NCBI GenBank assembly: GCA_016213945.1
Contig: JACQZF010000038.1
Location: 1-64,000 of the forward strand
Direction of reading: 5' to 3'
Source: Nitrospirota bacterium
GTDB lineage: Bacteria; Nitrospirota; Thermodesulfovibrionia; UBA6902
DNA: 64,000 bases
Below are positions 1 to 8,703 of the stretch, piece by piece. Made by a program: the position numbers and the translations under genes. A model generated the notes under the pieces. That model ran no database searches. It was given only the letters and a program-made list of their open reading frames with translations, and was not told the origin of the DNA. The first letter of the stretch is position 1. The number at the start of each line of letters is the position of its first letter.

Positions 1-284
1 GAATTTTACCTCCGGTATTGTTTCGTCTTCCAACAAAACTTTACCAGACTCGGTCGAAATTCGATGCTTTTGTTTTTATGCCCTTACTTCCCTATCTATT
101 CCGTCCCTTTTACGTATCTTCAACTTTTTTACGAATGAACCTTATTTATTTTAATTTGTACAAAATCAACAACAGGCGGGACACAAAATCCAGCTTCTGG
201 TCCATATTGCTGAAGAAAGTTTCGTGAGCGGGGATTATTTTAACATATTGCTGTTAGGTTTCGGCTTTAAATTCAGATGGAATA

Positions 285-1238
285 TTAATACAAATCTTCC
301 AGCTTTCCGTGACACGCCTGGCAGAGAATTTTAGGCAGACGATGCCTGTAGCTTTCGCTTGCTCCCTTTGCGCCGCGCCGCCCTTTAGGGATGACACCCT
401 TTTCGTGCGGGTTATGGCAGGTAATGCAGGTAAGCTTTCCTTCTTCGTCAAGCGGCAGCACTGTTTCGAACTTGTCTTCCAGCATCTGCATTCTTATGTA
501 CATTTTGGTTGAGGGTACCCGATAGTGGTCAATACCTCCCGGATGCCTGATCATATCGCCGTGGCATCTCTGACAGATCATCTTCAAATCGCCGATAAGC
601 TTGACATCTTCGTAGTCGGCGGTTTTTTCATCCGGTTTTGCCACATGGCAATAAAGGCATATCTCAGGAATTATCTCACCTTTTTCATTCCTTTGCATAT
701 GAGGGTTGAGTTTCTGGTATTTTTGTTCTTCGTGACACTTAAAACATATATCCGTTCTCTTTTTTATATCTCCCCTGAGAAACAGCATCTGCAGCCTGTA
801 AAATCTTCGATTCCACTCACCGGCCTGAGCATACTCCGGGTTTTCCTGACACTGTTTGTAAATATCGTGGCAGGTGGTACAGACAATTTTCCCGTTTTTG
901 AGAGGGAAGTCCTTCGGAATCCTTGCCTTTTTTTCTTTGGACGGTTCTATGTCCACAGGATGTATGTAGGTAGCCGGGGTATACCCATGGCATCTGCACA
1001 ACCAGGTGAAATCTCCGCTGAATTTTAAATGCATGTTCTTATCTTTACCGGGAATTTTCTCATGACATTCATCACAGTATTTGCCTGAAAAGTGAAGGTT
1101 GGTTTTAAATGTTACATCTTTATTAACAAACGTGGAAGCGTCCGGCTGGTTTTTTTCTTCAGTTGTCTTACTGACGGCAGGGGACAGGCTGATAATAATT
1201 ATCAGCAGAATAAATAATATACATCTTTTGAAAAGCAT
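285..1238 (-). CDS. periplasmic multihaem cytochrome c (7-8 haems)
   Basis: A 317-residue secreted protein with an N-terminal hydrophobic signal or anchor (about residues 4-23). Seven classical CXXCH haem c motifs are visible: CDECH, CTTCH, CFKCH, CLYCH, CQRCH, CITCH and CQACH. An eighth site reads CRCH, a CX1CH spacing, in the position where the second haem would be expected. Histidines spread between the motifs could act as distal ligands. The protein is probably a periplasmic electron carrier or an oxidoreductase subunit. I do not recognise it as NrfA, HAO or OmcA. It stands alone on the minus strand with no operon partner in view. The start ATG has only a weak purine stretch upstream. Confidence 0.85.
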   Translation of the reverse strand: MLFKRCILFILLIIIISLSPAVSKTTEEKNQPDASTFVNKDVTFKTNLHFSGKYCDECHEKIPGKDKNMHLKFSGDFTWLCRCHGYTPATYIHPVDIEPSKEKKARIPKDFPLKNGKIVCTTCHDIYKQCQENPEYAQAGEWNRRFYRLQMLFLRGDIKKRTDICFKCHEEQKYQKLNPHMQRNEKGEIIPEICLYCHVAKPDEKTADYEDVKLIGDLKMICQRCHGDMIRHPGGIDHYRVPSTKMYIRMQMLEDKFETVLPLDEEGKLTCITCHNPHEKGVIPKGRRGAKGASESYRHRLPKILCQACHGKLEDLY

Positions 1239-1398
1239 ACCCTATTATCGTACTTTCCATTGAAGAATTTAAATAGCTAAGAAGATTTTCAGATGGAACA
1301 GCTCTTTTTTATAGTTTATTGGAAATCCTGAAAAGAACCTGTCTGCTGCCTGTCTGTCTTGTATCTGTCATTATGCAGTGATACAATTACGACAAAAG

Positions 1399-1434
1399 GC
1401 GGATGTTTGCCCATCCGCGGGGTGCGGATATAAT
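1399..1434 (+). promoter_or_regulatory. possible sigma70 promoter with overlapping hairpin
   Basis: TATAAT lies at 1429-1434 and TTGCCC at 1407-1412, with a 16-base spacer, upstream of the truncated DJ-1/PfpI start at 1458. A 7-bp inverted repeat (GCGGATG at 1399-1405, CATCCGC at 1412-1418) overlaps the -35 box and could be an operator or mRNA hairpin. No T-run follows, so it is not a terminator. Confidence 0.4.
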
Positions 1435-1457
1435 TTCTCAGATCAGTGAGGTGGGCC

Positions 1458-1547
1458 ATGAAGATATTGATCATAAGCGCGGACAACTTTGAAGACACGG
1501 AGCTCCTTGTCCCCTATTACAGGAGGCTTGAAGAGGGACATGATTAA
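1458..1547 (+). pseudogene. DJ-1/PfpI family N-terminal remnant (29 codons)
   Basis: An ATG at 1458 opens a 29-codon frame beginning MKILIISADNFEDTELLVPY, the characteristic first strand and helix of DJ-1/PfpI-family proteins (about 170-190 residues when complete). It ends at a TAA at 1545-1547, just past the ATG of the phosphotransferase gene at 1540, and nothing resembling the rest of the fold follows. It is therefore a truncated relic whose promoter and first codons survive. It may now act as a short upstream reading frame coupled to the next gene, because its stop overlaps that gene's start. Confidence 0.6.
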
Positions 1548-2670
1548 CGAAAAAGCGATCAAGGATTACATCAGGAGGGAATTCAAGGACGTTGTCCACG
1601 TAGAGATCAAAAAGCTCGGCCAGGGCGTGCAGGGCGCGGGGTTTCTGATCGACATACAGACGAAGCATGGCCGTAACTCATATGTGATAAAAGGCCTCTT
1701 CCCTGAAGGGCTGGAGCATGATTACCCGGCGGACAGGGCAGGGGTATTTCTTCTTGATCTTGATGAATTCAAGAATCTCCCGAAGCACGTGAAGGCCGTT
1801 GATGTGCTGGCTGAAATGGAAGACGGCTCAATAAAATCCATCGGCGGAGGCAGGGAATATTACCTCCTGATGGAAAGGGCTGAAGGCAGACATTACTTCA
1901 ACGATCTGACGGCATTCTCCAAAAGGGCAAAACTTACAAATACCGATACAGAAAAAATAAAGTCGATGACTTCCTATCTCGCGGAGATTCATTCGGTCAA
2001 AAATGAATCAAGACATCTTTACTGGCGAAAGGTGAGAGACACTATCGGGCACGGCGAATGTTTAATGGGAGTGTTCGATACATATCCAGACGGGACAATC
2101 AGCTATGAAGAAATGGCGGAGATCGAAAAGAGGTGCGTGGACTGGCGGGCGATATTGAAACCGAAATCCAAAAGGCTCTGCCAGATACACGGTGACTTTC
2201 ATCCGGGGAATATATGGTTCAGGGAAGTTAAGAGTGAAGACTTGAGAGTTAAGAGCTTAGAAGTCTTAAATCCCAAAAAACGGGACTCCAAACTTGTGAC
2301 CCCCGTTGACTTTGTCCTTCTTGACAGAAGCAGGGGGCCGTGGGGTGAGGCTGCTGACGATGTAACGGCGTTGACGATAAATTACATTTTCTTCTCCATC
2401 AATCATTATGGCAAAGTGCAGGGGACTTATCTTGAGGCACTGAAATTGTTTTATGACGAGTACATTCAAAAGACCGGAGACGCGGAACTCCTTAAAGTAG
2501 TCGCGCCGTTTTATGCTTTCCGCGGGGCAGTGGTCGCCAATCCGGTTTTCTATCCGGACGTGTTGCCTGAGAATAGGAGAAAGATCTTTAATTTTGTGCA
2601 TGGCGTTCTAAATGATGAATCATTTAAAGTAGAGAAGGTGAATGACTATCTCGCGACTCGTAACGCGTGA
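1540..2670 (+). CDS. aminoglycoside-phosphotransferase-like kinase (APH fold)
   Basis: The 376-residue protein has the APH/choline-kinase catalytic signature: HGDFHPGNIWF (Brenner loop with catalytic Asp) near residue 220 and DRSRGPWGEAADD, which carries the metal-binding Asp. These families phosphorylate small-molecule hydroxyls; the substrate here cannot be predicted. ATG 1540 was chosen over upstream ATGs because AGGAGG lies at 1521-1526 and the family motif content begins here. Between the Brenner loop and the metal-binding strand (about residues 228-255) there is an extra Lys/Glu/Ser-rich segment built from repeat-like DNA (around 2225-2300). Genes of this type normally go directly from one motif to the next, so I read it as an in-frame insertion. 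Confidence 0.75.
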   Translation: MINEKAIKDYIRREFKDVVHVEIKKLGQGVQGAGFLIDIQTKHGRNSYVIKGLFPEGLEHDYPADRAGVFLLDLDEFKNLPKHVKAVDVLAEMEDGSIKSIGGGREYYLLMERAEGRHYFNDLTAFSKRAKLTNTDTEKIKSMTSYLAEIHSVKNESRHLYWRKVRDTIGHGECLMGVFDTYPDGTISYEEMAEIEKRCVDWRAILKPKSKRLCQIHGDFHPGNIWFREVKSEDLRVKSLEVLNPKKRDSKLVTPVDFVLLDRSRGPWGEAADDVTALTINYIFFSINHYGKVQGTYLEALKLFYDEYIQKTGDAELLKVVAPFYAFRGAVVANPVFYPDVLPENRRKIFNFVHGVLNDESFKVEKVNDYLATRNA

Positions 2671-2681
2671 TGCGTCAATCT

Positions 2682-2749
2682 GTCATTCCGGCTTGTCCGG
2701 AATCTTTCATTAAGAAGGATTCCCGACTCGCTTCGCTTGCGGGAATGAC
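2682..2749 (+). repeat. interspersed imperfect palindrome, copy 1
   Basis: A 68-base element starting GTCATTCCGGCTTGTCCGG and ending GCGGGAATGAC, with the two ends inverted relative to each other. Related copies lie at 37486, 43479, 54505, 54926 and (divergent) 62083. This copy fills the gap between the phosphotransferase stop and the IMPase start. Because it is open in one frame it would give the downstream gene a spurious 35-residue N-terminal extension. Confidence 0.85.
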
Positions 2750-2771
2750 AACTGCTAATATAGAGATCATT

Positions 2772-3563
2772 ATGGATATTACACATCTCAGAAAAATCGG
2801 AGCCAGGCTGAAAGCAGAAATCTCTTCTCACCTTGAAGAATTGCGCAAGGCGGCTCCGCTTGGCAAAGGCGCGAGCGGTGATACCACACAGGCAGTTGAT
2901 AAGAGGGCTGAGGACATTGTCATTGAAGAAGCGGAAAAATTACACATTCCCATCACGATTGTCTCTGAAGAATGCGGGGTCAAAGACATCAGAGGCGGAG
3001 GAGTAAAGCTCTTATTAGACCCGATTGACGGAAGCAGAAACGCATTAAGCGGCGTTCCACTCTTTTCTACTTCAATAGCAATCGTTGACGGCGACACAAT
3101 AGGTAATACTGCGCTTGGCTACATTATTAATTTAATAAGCGGTGATGAATTCTGGGCAATAAAGGGCAAGGGAAGTTTTTTAAATGGAACGTCTGTAACG
3201 ACACAACGGGATGACATATTTAAAGTCATTGCCTACGAGGCACAAACTCCGAAAGAAGATATTCAGAGGATCATATCTCTCATTTCCCTGTTCCACCGGG
3301 CAAGATGTTTCGGCTCAACCGCGCTCGACATGGCGCTGCTTGCGCAGGGCGCTATCAGTGTGTTCGTTGTTCCCTCACAATCAAGGAGCTTCGATTTCGC
3401 GGCAGGATACCTTCTGATAAAGGAAGCAGGCGGGGTTGTTACAGACATCGACGGTAACGGCATTGAGGATATTGAGATCGGCGTTAAGAGGTCAACCTCA
3501 CTCCTCGCATCTGCGAATGAAGATTTTCATGCGAGGGCGTTGGCACAATTAAGGCGTAACTAA
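2772..3563 (+). CDS. inositol monophosphatase / FBPase superfamily phosphatase
   Basis: This is a 263-residue member of the Mg-dependent, Li-sensitive phosphatase superfamily (IMPase, FBPase IV, CysQ). Visible metal-site motifs are the SEECG segment, DPIDGSRN (the DPIDGT-like signature) and SFDFAAGYLLIKEAGG, which carries the third conserved Asp. It dephosphorylates a sugar or inositol phosphate; archaeal-type FBPases of this family have the same layout. The start is placed at ATG 2772 because everything upstream in frame is palindromic-repeat sequence and the family begins at about this point. It shares direction with the phosphotransferase and ends four bases before the convergent P-type ATPase gene. 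Confidence 0.85.
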   Translation: MDITHLRKIGARLKAEISSHLEELRKAAPLGKGASGDTTQAVDKRAEDIVIEEAEKLHIPITIVSEECGVKDIRGGGVKLLLDPIDGSRNALSGVPLFSTSIAIVDGDTIGNTALGYIINLISGDEFWAIKGKGSFLNGTSVTTQRDDIFKVIAYEAQTPKEDIQRIISLISLFHRARCFGSTALDMALLAQGAISVFVVPSQSRSFDFAAGYLLIKEAGGVVTDIDGNGIEDIEIGVKRSTSLLASANEDFHARALAQLRRN

Positions 3564-3567
3564 TCCC

Positions 3568-6120
3568 TTACAAAAATTTCTCTCGCTGTCTGTTAACTAT
3601 CTTGAACCCCTCAAACCAGAATATGCTGACGGCCCCGGCTGCTGCGCTGACGATGAGATCGGTATAGTGCAGGGTGCTGAAATGAAACATCTCTCTTAAG
3701 AAGGGAACATAAAGGACCATCCCCAGGAAAAAAAGCGCTCCTGACAGTACCCACCAGAGGGCTGTATTCGGCGTGCGCAAGGTACTCCAAATGGTGCGTG
3801 ACCGCGAGCGGTTCGTTAGTATCAAACCGATATTCGCGATAATAAGAGTGGTAAAACTCAAAGCCCTGGCGTCTGTTTCACCCTGTCCCCTTTGCATCGT
3901 TAAAATGAAAACAGCCAGAACTATGATCAATACACTCAGTCCCTGCAACAGGCTGATGGCTATGTTCAGCCTGTTAAACAAAGGCTCCTGCAGGTTGCGC
4001 GGAGGTCTGTCCATTATGCCTGCTTCCTCACGCTCAGCCTCAAAGACAATTGAGCAGGCAGGGTCAATGATCAGTTCGATAAACACAATATGAAAAGGTA
4101 AAAGCACAAGGGGCCAGTTGAAAAGCACGGGAAGCAATGACATGCCTGCGATAGGAACGTGGATTGCGAGGATATAGGTCATGGCATTTTTCAGGTTGTC
4201 GAAGATCCTCCGCCCCATTCTCACGGCCTGCACAATGGAAGAAAAATCATCGTCAAGCAAAACAATAGACGAGGCCTCGCGGGCTACATCCGTGCCGCGC
4301 CCTCCCATAGCTATTCCGATGTGGGCGGCTTTCAGCGCGGCAGCATCATTGACTCCGTCGCCTGTCATTGCAACGACTTCGCCGTTTGCCTTAAGCGCGT
4401 TCACTATGTGCAGCTTTTGCTCCGGCACGACACGCGCGAAGATATTGGCTGTCTTGATCCGCTCCTGAAGTTCTGATCTGTCCATTCTGTCAAGCTCCGC
4501 GCCGGTAATGGTCCCGTCTGTTTGTTTCAGCCCGATCTGTTTTGCAATGTTCTGGGCGGTGACGGGGTAGTCGCCGGTGATCATTACAACCCTTATACCT
4601 GCGCTGTAACATTCTTTAATTGCCTCCGCAACCCCGGGGCGCACAGGGTCTGCCAGGCCGATCAGGCCGAGGAACTCAAATTTGAAATCATGCTGTTCCC
4701 CTGGCAGAGATGTTTGTGTGAAATCCGATTTGGCCACTCCGATTATCCTCAGGCCTTCTTTAGCCATCGAGTTAATTTTTTCTGACAGGCTTTGAATCTG
4801 TTCAGTATTCATATGGCAGATATCAGCGATGGCCTCTGGCGCGCCTTTTGCCGCAATGACGTAGTTCATATTGTCAGGCGACTTCCAGACCCTCGACATT
4901 GCAAGCAGTTTTTGAGACAGGGGATATTCCTGTACCAGGGTCCAGTTATCATGAAGGTGTTCAGTATCAGAAAGGGCGCTTGTGCCGAGTTCCCTTAACG
5001 CTGTTTCCATAGGATCAAATGGCTTAAGCTGGCTCGCCAGGATGCTGAACTCCACGACCTCGTGAAATTCCTCAGGAAGGTCAGTTTGCGCATGACTTAT
5101 ATCGCAGAACTTTCCGTCTGAAAAGACCTTCTGTACTGTCATTTTATTTAAAGTAAGTGTGCCGGTCTTGTCCACGCACAGCACAGACGCCGAGCCGAGT
5201 GTCTCCACGGCAGGCACCCTGCGCGTGAGGACCCTTTTACGGGAAATTCGCCATGCCCCCAATGCGAGGAAAACAGTGAGCACTACAGGAAACTCCTCAG
5301 GCAGCATTGCCATAGCAAGTGTTATCCCTGCTAAAAATCCGTTCAGCCAGTTGGCCCTTGTCAGACCATATACGACAACCACGATACTGCAAAGGGACAA
5401 TCCGAATATTGCGAGACGGCGCACGAACTGTCCTGTCTCTTTCTGCAGGATTGTTTCTTCAGGCTCAATAGACTGCAGCGCCTTTCCTATCTTGCCGAGC
5501 TCGGTATTGATGCCGGTGGCCTTTACCTGTGCGATAGCGAAACCCTGTACCACGAGTGTCCCGGAAAAGACAAAGGGAAGGTTGTCGCCTCCGGGACGCG
5601 CCATTTCCTTCATGCCGTCACAAAAGGTTTTACGGACAGGCACGGATTCACCTGTCAGTAAAGATTCATCAACCGATAGATTTGTGCACGAAATGAGCAC
5701 CGCGTCAGCAGGTACACGGTCGCCTTCGGCAAGGACCAGGATATCGTCTCTTACTACTTCACGTCCTGGTATCCTTTTTTGCGCCCTGTCCCTGATTACC
5801 AGTGCGCGGGGGCTTGACAGGTCTCTGAGCGCTTCAAGTGCCCGCTCGGTCTTACGCTCCTGGTAAAGCGTGATGCCCATGACTATAAAGACAAAGCCCA
5901 GCAGCATAACGGCCTCCCTGACATCGCCCAACAACAGGTAGATCGCACCGCCCGCGATCAGAAGCAGGAACATCGGCTCGCGGATTACTTCAAAGGCAAT
6001 GGCGAAGATGCTGCGCTCTTTTGCTGAAGGGAGTTCATTATATCCCTCCTGTTTAAGACTTTGAGCTGCATTTGCTTCGGAAAGCCCTGAGACAGTAGTA
6101 ATGTCAAGGTTATTGTCCAA
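3568..6120 (-). CDS. P-type cation-transporting ATPase (P2/Ca-like)
   Basis: An 850-residue P-type ATPase. The order is: cation-ATPase N-terminal domain; two membrane helices; actuator domain with the TGES loop (LLTGESVPV); the M4 segment LPEEFPVVLT; the phosphorylation site DKTGTLT; the nucleotide-binding domain; GDGVNDAAALKAA in the hinge; and a C-terminal block of about six hydrophobic helices. The PEEFP sequence in M4 differs from the PEGLP of classical Ca pumps and is typical of an uncharacterised bacterial P2-like group, so the ion (Ca2+, Mg2+ or Mn2+) is open. Translation apparently starts at TTG (complement of 6118-6120), preceded by GAGAGGGACG as ribosome-binding site. Confidence 0.9.
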   Translation of the reverse strand: MDNNLDITTVSGLSEANAAQSLKQEGYNELPSAKERSIFAIAFEVIREPMFLLLIAGGAIYLLLGDVREAVMLLGFVFIVMGITLYQERKTERALEALRDLSSPRALVIRDRAQKRIPGREVVRDDILVLAEGDRVPADAVLISCTNLSVDESLLTGESVPVRKTFCDGMKEMARPGGDNLPFVFSGTLVVQGFAIAQVKATGINTELGKIGKALQSIEPEETILQKETGQFVRRLAIFGLSLCSIVVVVYGLTRANWLNGFLAGITLAMAMLPEEFPVVLTVFLALGAWRISRKRVLTRRVPAVETLGSASVLCVDKTGTLTLNKMTVQKVFSDGKFCDISHAQTDLPEEFHEVVEFSILASQLKPFDPMETALRELGTSALSDTEHLHDNWTLVQEYPLSQKLLAMSRVWKSPDNMNYVIAAKGAPEAIADICHMNTEQIQSLSEKINSMAKEGLRIIGVAKSDFTQTSLPGEQHDFKFEFLGLIGLADPVRPGVAEAIKECYSAGIRVVMITGDYPVTAQNIAKQIGLKQTDGTITGAELDRMDRSELQERIKTANIFARVVPEQKLHIVNALKANGEVVAMTGDGVNDAAALKAAHIGIAMGGRGTDVAREASSIVLLDDDFSSIVQAVRMGRRIFDNLKNAMTYILAIHVPIAGMSLLPVLFNWPLVLLPFHIVFIELIIDPACSIVFEAEREEAGIMDRPPRNLQEPLFNRLNIAISLLQGLSVLIIVLAVFILTMQRGQGETDARALSFTTLIIANIGLILTNRSRSRTIWSTLRTPNTALWWVLSGALFFLGMVLYVPFLREMFHFSTLHYTDLIVSAAAGAVSIFWFEGFKIVNRQREKFL

Positions 6121-6185
6121 CGTCCCTCTCTATCGCCGGGTCCATAGATATTTTGATTTTACAGGATGATGGGCCCTGTTGCTAA

Positions 6186-7883
6186 TCAGGATATTTTCCC
6201 AACCGCAATTGCCCTGTCTCCCCGGCGGCGGCTTTTGTATTTCCTTGAATATATTTCTTCCGGACGGACCTCTTTCAGAAAGATATTTTTATCTTTCTCG
6301 CTGGTAACATCCAGAAGCTCGGCATCATAGATAAAATAGATCCCGCCTTTTTCCCTTTTCAGTTCTTTTAAATCTGCAAACGTATTCACCTGGCGTACTT
6401 CCCTGTCCAAATAGCAGGTTATTGTCAGATACCTCCTGTATCCCATCTCGTATACCACGCCAACATCCGGGGGCAATAAAAGATCTATCTCACGGGCGAT
6501 CTCTCTGGGAGTGCTTCCCTGTTTTTTATCCAGCCCGATAGTGATGTCGGTATAAACGAGAAAAAAGAGCGCCGTTATGGCCGTCACATAGACGGGTACA
6601 TGCGGCAATCGCGCGGAACCGGCTTTATATAAAACAACAATGCCTGAGATCATAAGACATGCAATGAAAAATAATATCGTGAAAGAAAATTTCAAATGCA
6701 GGAAGATGACCGCGGGGATGACTGTAACGGCCAGTAAGATCGTCAGTATCGCAAGGACTTTTAAAAACTTCACAAAGAACACTTTGATTGCCGGAAACGC
6801 CTGCATCTTTCTGAGATATAATTCAAAAACAAACGCTACAGCGAGGGCGGCAAACGGATACGCGGGGAGAAAATACCTGTACCGCGTGTTTGGAAGCAGC
6901 CAGTAAAAAGGCAGATTGGCGGCGATCACGACAAAAGAAAACGTAAAAAATTCATTGTCGAACAATTTCCTTGCTTCCTGCCGCAGGTCTTTATAAATTG
7001 CAAGGGGAATAAGGAACAATAAACACGGCAGAAAAGACGGCAGTAACTCAAACGGATATTCGAGCACTTGCATCAGGTATGCTGAAATGTGTTTGCTTTC
7101 TGTGCGCTGTAGTCCCTCGCCGAGCCACATGTGTATATAGCGCTCAAGCGTTGTCCACTGAAGTAGCAATAATAAATAAAGAGCGAGAACGAGAAGCAAA
7201 AGGCCTAACCCGAATACATGCGCCTTTGAAAAGAAAAATGAGGTCCTTTTCCTTAAAAGCAGGTACGGTATTATGGACATGTAAAAAAACATGAGCATCT
7301 GGGGTCCCTTTGAAAGAAATCCGATCCCGGCGAGAGACAGCGTAAGGCCCCACAGCACAGCCGGTTTCCACTGCTTTAAATATCCGTTTATCCAGAGCAG
7401 CAGGATGAATGAAATAACAAAGGTCTGAAGACTGTCTATCTCCGCTTCCCTGCCTGCCCTGACCGGCCCGTACATGCAAAGCATCATAAGTGCGGCAAAG
7501 AGCCTGCCCTCTCTTGCAAGCCATTTCGTTGCGAGAAAATAAACAGACATCCCGGTCATCAGCATCAACAGCACGGAGGGCAGACGGCTGGTCCACTCAT
7601 TCACCACGCCGAACAAACCGCCGCTTGCGGCCATGAGCCAGTTCATCAGGGGAGGCTTCGCGAAGTAGGGGTTGCCATGCAGCATGGGCATTATCCAGTT
7701 GCCGGTCTTCAGCATCTCTTTAGCAACGATCACCCTTACAGGTTCATTGCCGTCCCACACCGGAATTCCAAGGAAAGGGATGTAGATTATCGCGCCTGTG
7801 ATGAGGAGCAATAAGCAATCCTGAAGCGTATGTTTTTTTTCCGGCAATGGACCCGTGGACATGTTTTGAAAATGATACAACAT
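6186..7883 (-). CDS. ArnT-like GT39-family glycosyltransferase
   Basis: A 565-residue polytopic inner-membrane protein with roughly 11-13 hydrophobic segments and a soluble C-terminal domain. The first periplasmic loop carries the GT39/GT83 pattern (GNEPVRVIVAKEMLKTGNW, then PYFAKPPLMNWL), where the usual catalytic DEP/DEPRY is replaced by NEP. The family moves a sugar from a polyprenyl-phosphate donor to lipid A, protein or another envelope acceptor. A polyprenyl-phosphate glycosyltransferase that could make such a donor lies 3.7 kb away at 11629, across an accessory island. The start is uncertain: ATG 7883 and an ATG seven codons later both lack a clear ribosome-binding site. Confidence 0.8.
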   Translation of the reverse strand: MLYHFQNMSTGPLPEKKHTLQDCLLLLITGAIIYIPFLGIPVWDGNEPVRVIVAKEMLKTGNWIMPMLHGNPYFAKPPLMNWLMAASGGLFGVVNEWTSRLPSVLLMLMTGMSVYFLATKWLAREGRLFAALMMLCMYGPVRAGREAEIDSLQTFVISFILLLWINGYLKQWKPAVLWGLTLSLAGIGFLSKGPQMLMFFYMSIIPYLLLRKRTSFFFSKAHVFGLGLLLLVLALYLLLLLQWTTLERYIHMWLGEGLQRTESKHISAYLMQVLEYPFELLPSFLPCLLFLIPLAIYKDLRQEARKLFDNEFFTFSFVVIAANLPFYWLLPNTRYRYFLPAYPFAALAVAFVFELYLRKMQAFPAIKVFFVKFLKVLAILTILLAVTVIPAVIFLHLKFSFTILFFIACLMISGIVVLYKAGSARLPHVPVYVTAITALFFLVYTDITIGLDKKQGSTPREIAREIDLLLPPDVGVVYEMGYRRYLTITCYLDREVRQVNTFADLKELKREKGGIYFIYDAELLDVTSEKDKNIFLKEVRPEEIYSRKYKSRRRGDRAIAVGKIS

Positions 7884-7968
7884 AGCATGAAAAAAAAGAC
7901 ATATTTGTCATTCTTTTGCTGTGGCTTGCAGATTGCAACTATGGGAACCATCTGCTAATATTATAACT

Positions 7969-8412
7969 ATGAAAATATATTTCGATGTATGCTGTCTTAA
8001 CCGCCCATTCGATGATCAAACGCAGGACAGAATACATCTCGAGGCTGAAGCAATCCTCGCTATTATTAATCACAGTCGGATATCTAATTGGAGCATAGTA
8101 GGTAGCGATGCTATTGATTTTGAAATTGCAAGAATGCCTGATCTTAACAAACGAATCATGGTACAAATACTTTCAACCTTGCATGATGCTCATATTAAAG
8201 TCGATTCAGGTATTGAAAAACGAGCGCTGGAACTCAAAAAAATGGGTCTGAAAGCTATGGACGCCTTGCATATTGCCTGCGCGGAAAAAGCAAAAGCAGA
8301 GGTTTTTCTCACAACAGACGACTATCTTTTTAGCAAGGCCGTGCAAAACAAAAAAATGTTGAAACTAAAGATAGAGAACCCGCTGCGATGGGTAACGGAG
8401 GTATTAAAATGA
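7969..8412 (+). CDS. PIN-domain ribonuclease (toxin-like)
   Basis: The 147-residue protein starts MKIYFDVCCLNRPFDD, with the first catalytic Asp in the FDVCCLNRP strand. MDALHIACAEKA and TTDDYLF supply the later acidic residues of the PIN metal site. PIN proteins of this subgroup are VapC-like RNases, usually paired with a small partner. ATG 7969 fits the family N-terminus better than the upstream in-frame start, which reads through unrelated sequence. The stop overlaps the next gene's start as ATGA (8409-8412), so the pair is translationally coupled. Toxin first, partner second is the reverse of the most common order. Confidence 0.8.
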   Translation: MKIYFDVCCLNRPFDDQTQDRIHLEAEAILAIINHSRISNWSIVGSDAIDFEIARMPDLNKRIMVQILSTLHDAHIKVDSGIEKRALELKKMGLKAMDALHIACAEKAKAEVFLTTDDYLFSKAVQNKKMLKLKIENPLRWVTEVLK

Positions 8413-8609
8413 GCACGCAAACTATGAGCCCGATTGTTATACGCAAAGCCGGATTGGAAGCAGTTGCAAAAAAACTGGGACCGCTTGGGATGGTGCGTTT
8501 CCTGCAGCAATTTGAGACGGGACTTGGAGATTACACCCGGGAGCGGACCCAATGGCTTAAAGATATGGACATTCATGAGATCGTGACGGAAATAAGGAAA
8601 AAACGGTAA
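8409..8609 (+). CDS. small partner of the PIN protein (candidate antitoxin)
   Basis: A 66-residue, charged, soluble protein with a recognisable core (IRKAGLEAVAKKLGPLGMVR, then FLQQFETGLGDYTRER) that I associate with small proteins found next to PIN genes of this type in diverse bacteria. It has no recognisable DNA-binding domain of the AbrB, RHH or Phd kind, so how it would neutralise the PIN protein or regulate the pair is unknown. The ATG at 8409 overlaps the PIN stop by four bases. GGAGGT, starting at 8396, provides the ribosome-binding site. Confidence 0.65.
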   Translation: MSTQTMSPIVIRKAGLEAVAKKLGPLGMVRFLQQFETGLGDYTRERTQWLKDMDIHEIVTEIRKKR

Positions 8610-8703
8610 CCTCTCCCCGAGTCCTTGAATTAGCCTTAATATTTCCATATCTACCGAGCTTTACTCCGTGAATAGAGATTATTTCCCTCCAAGAACAATT
8701 CCC

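Noticed and set aside
18-227. Open frame of 69 codons at the left edge
   Set aside because: Composition is that of AT-rich non-coding DNA, there is no ribosome-binding site and no recognisable domain.
525-1028. Plus-strand open frame of 167 codons opposite the multihaem cytochrome
   Set aside because: It is antisense to a gene with seven CXXCH motifs and has no family features of its own.
1399-1418. Hairpin GCGGATG/CATCCGC as a terminator
   Set aside because: No T-run follows and it overlaps a plausible -35 box.
5159-5866. Long plus-strand frame (235 codons) opposite the P-type ATPase
   Set aside because: It lies wholly antisense to conserved ATPase motifs; its Ser/Arg-rich composition is typical of a reverse-strand shadow.
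8668-8703. GTG 8668 as start of the nuclease-transposase fusion
   Set aside because: The family N-terminus (ITSDIFEAYLKCP) begins right after ATG 8704; the GTG has no ribosome-binding site. It cannot be fully excluded.
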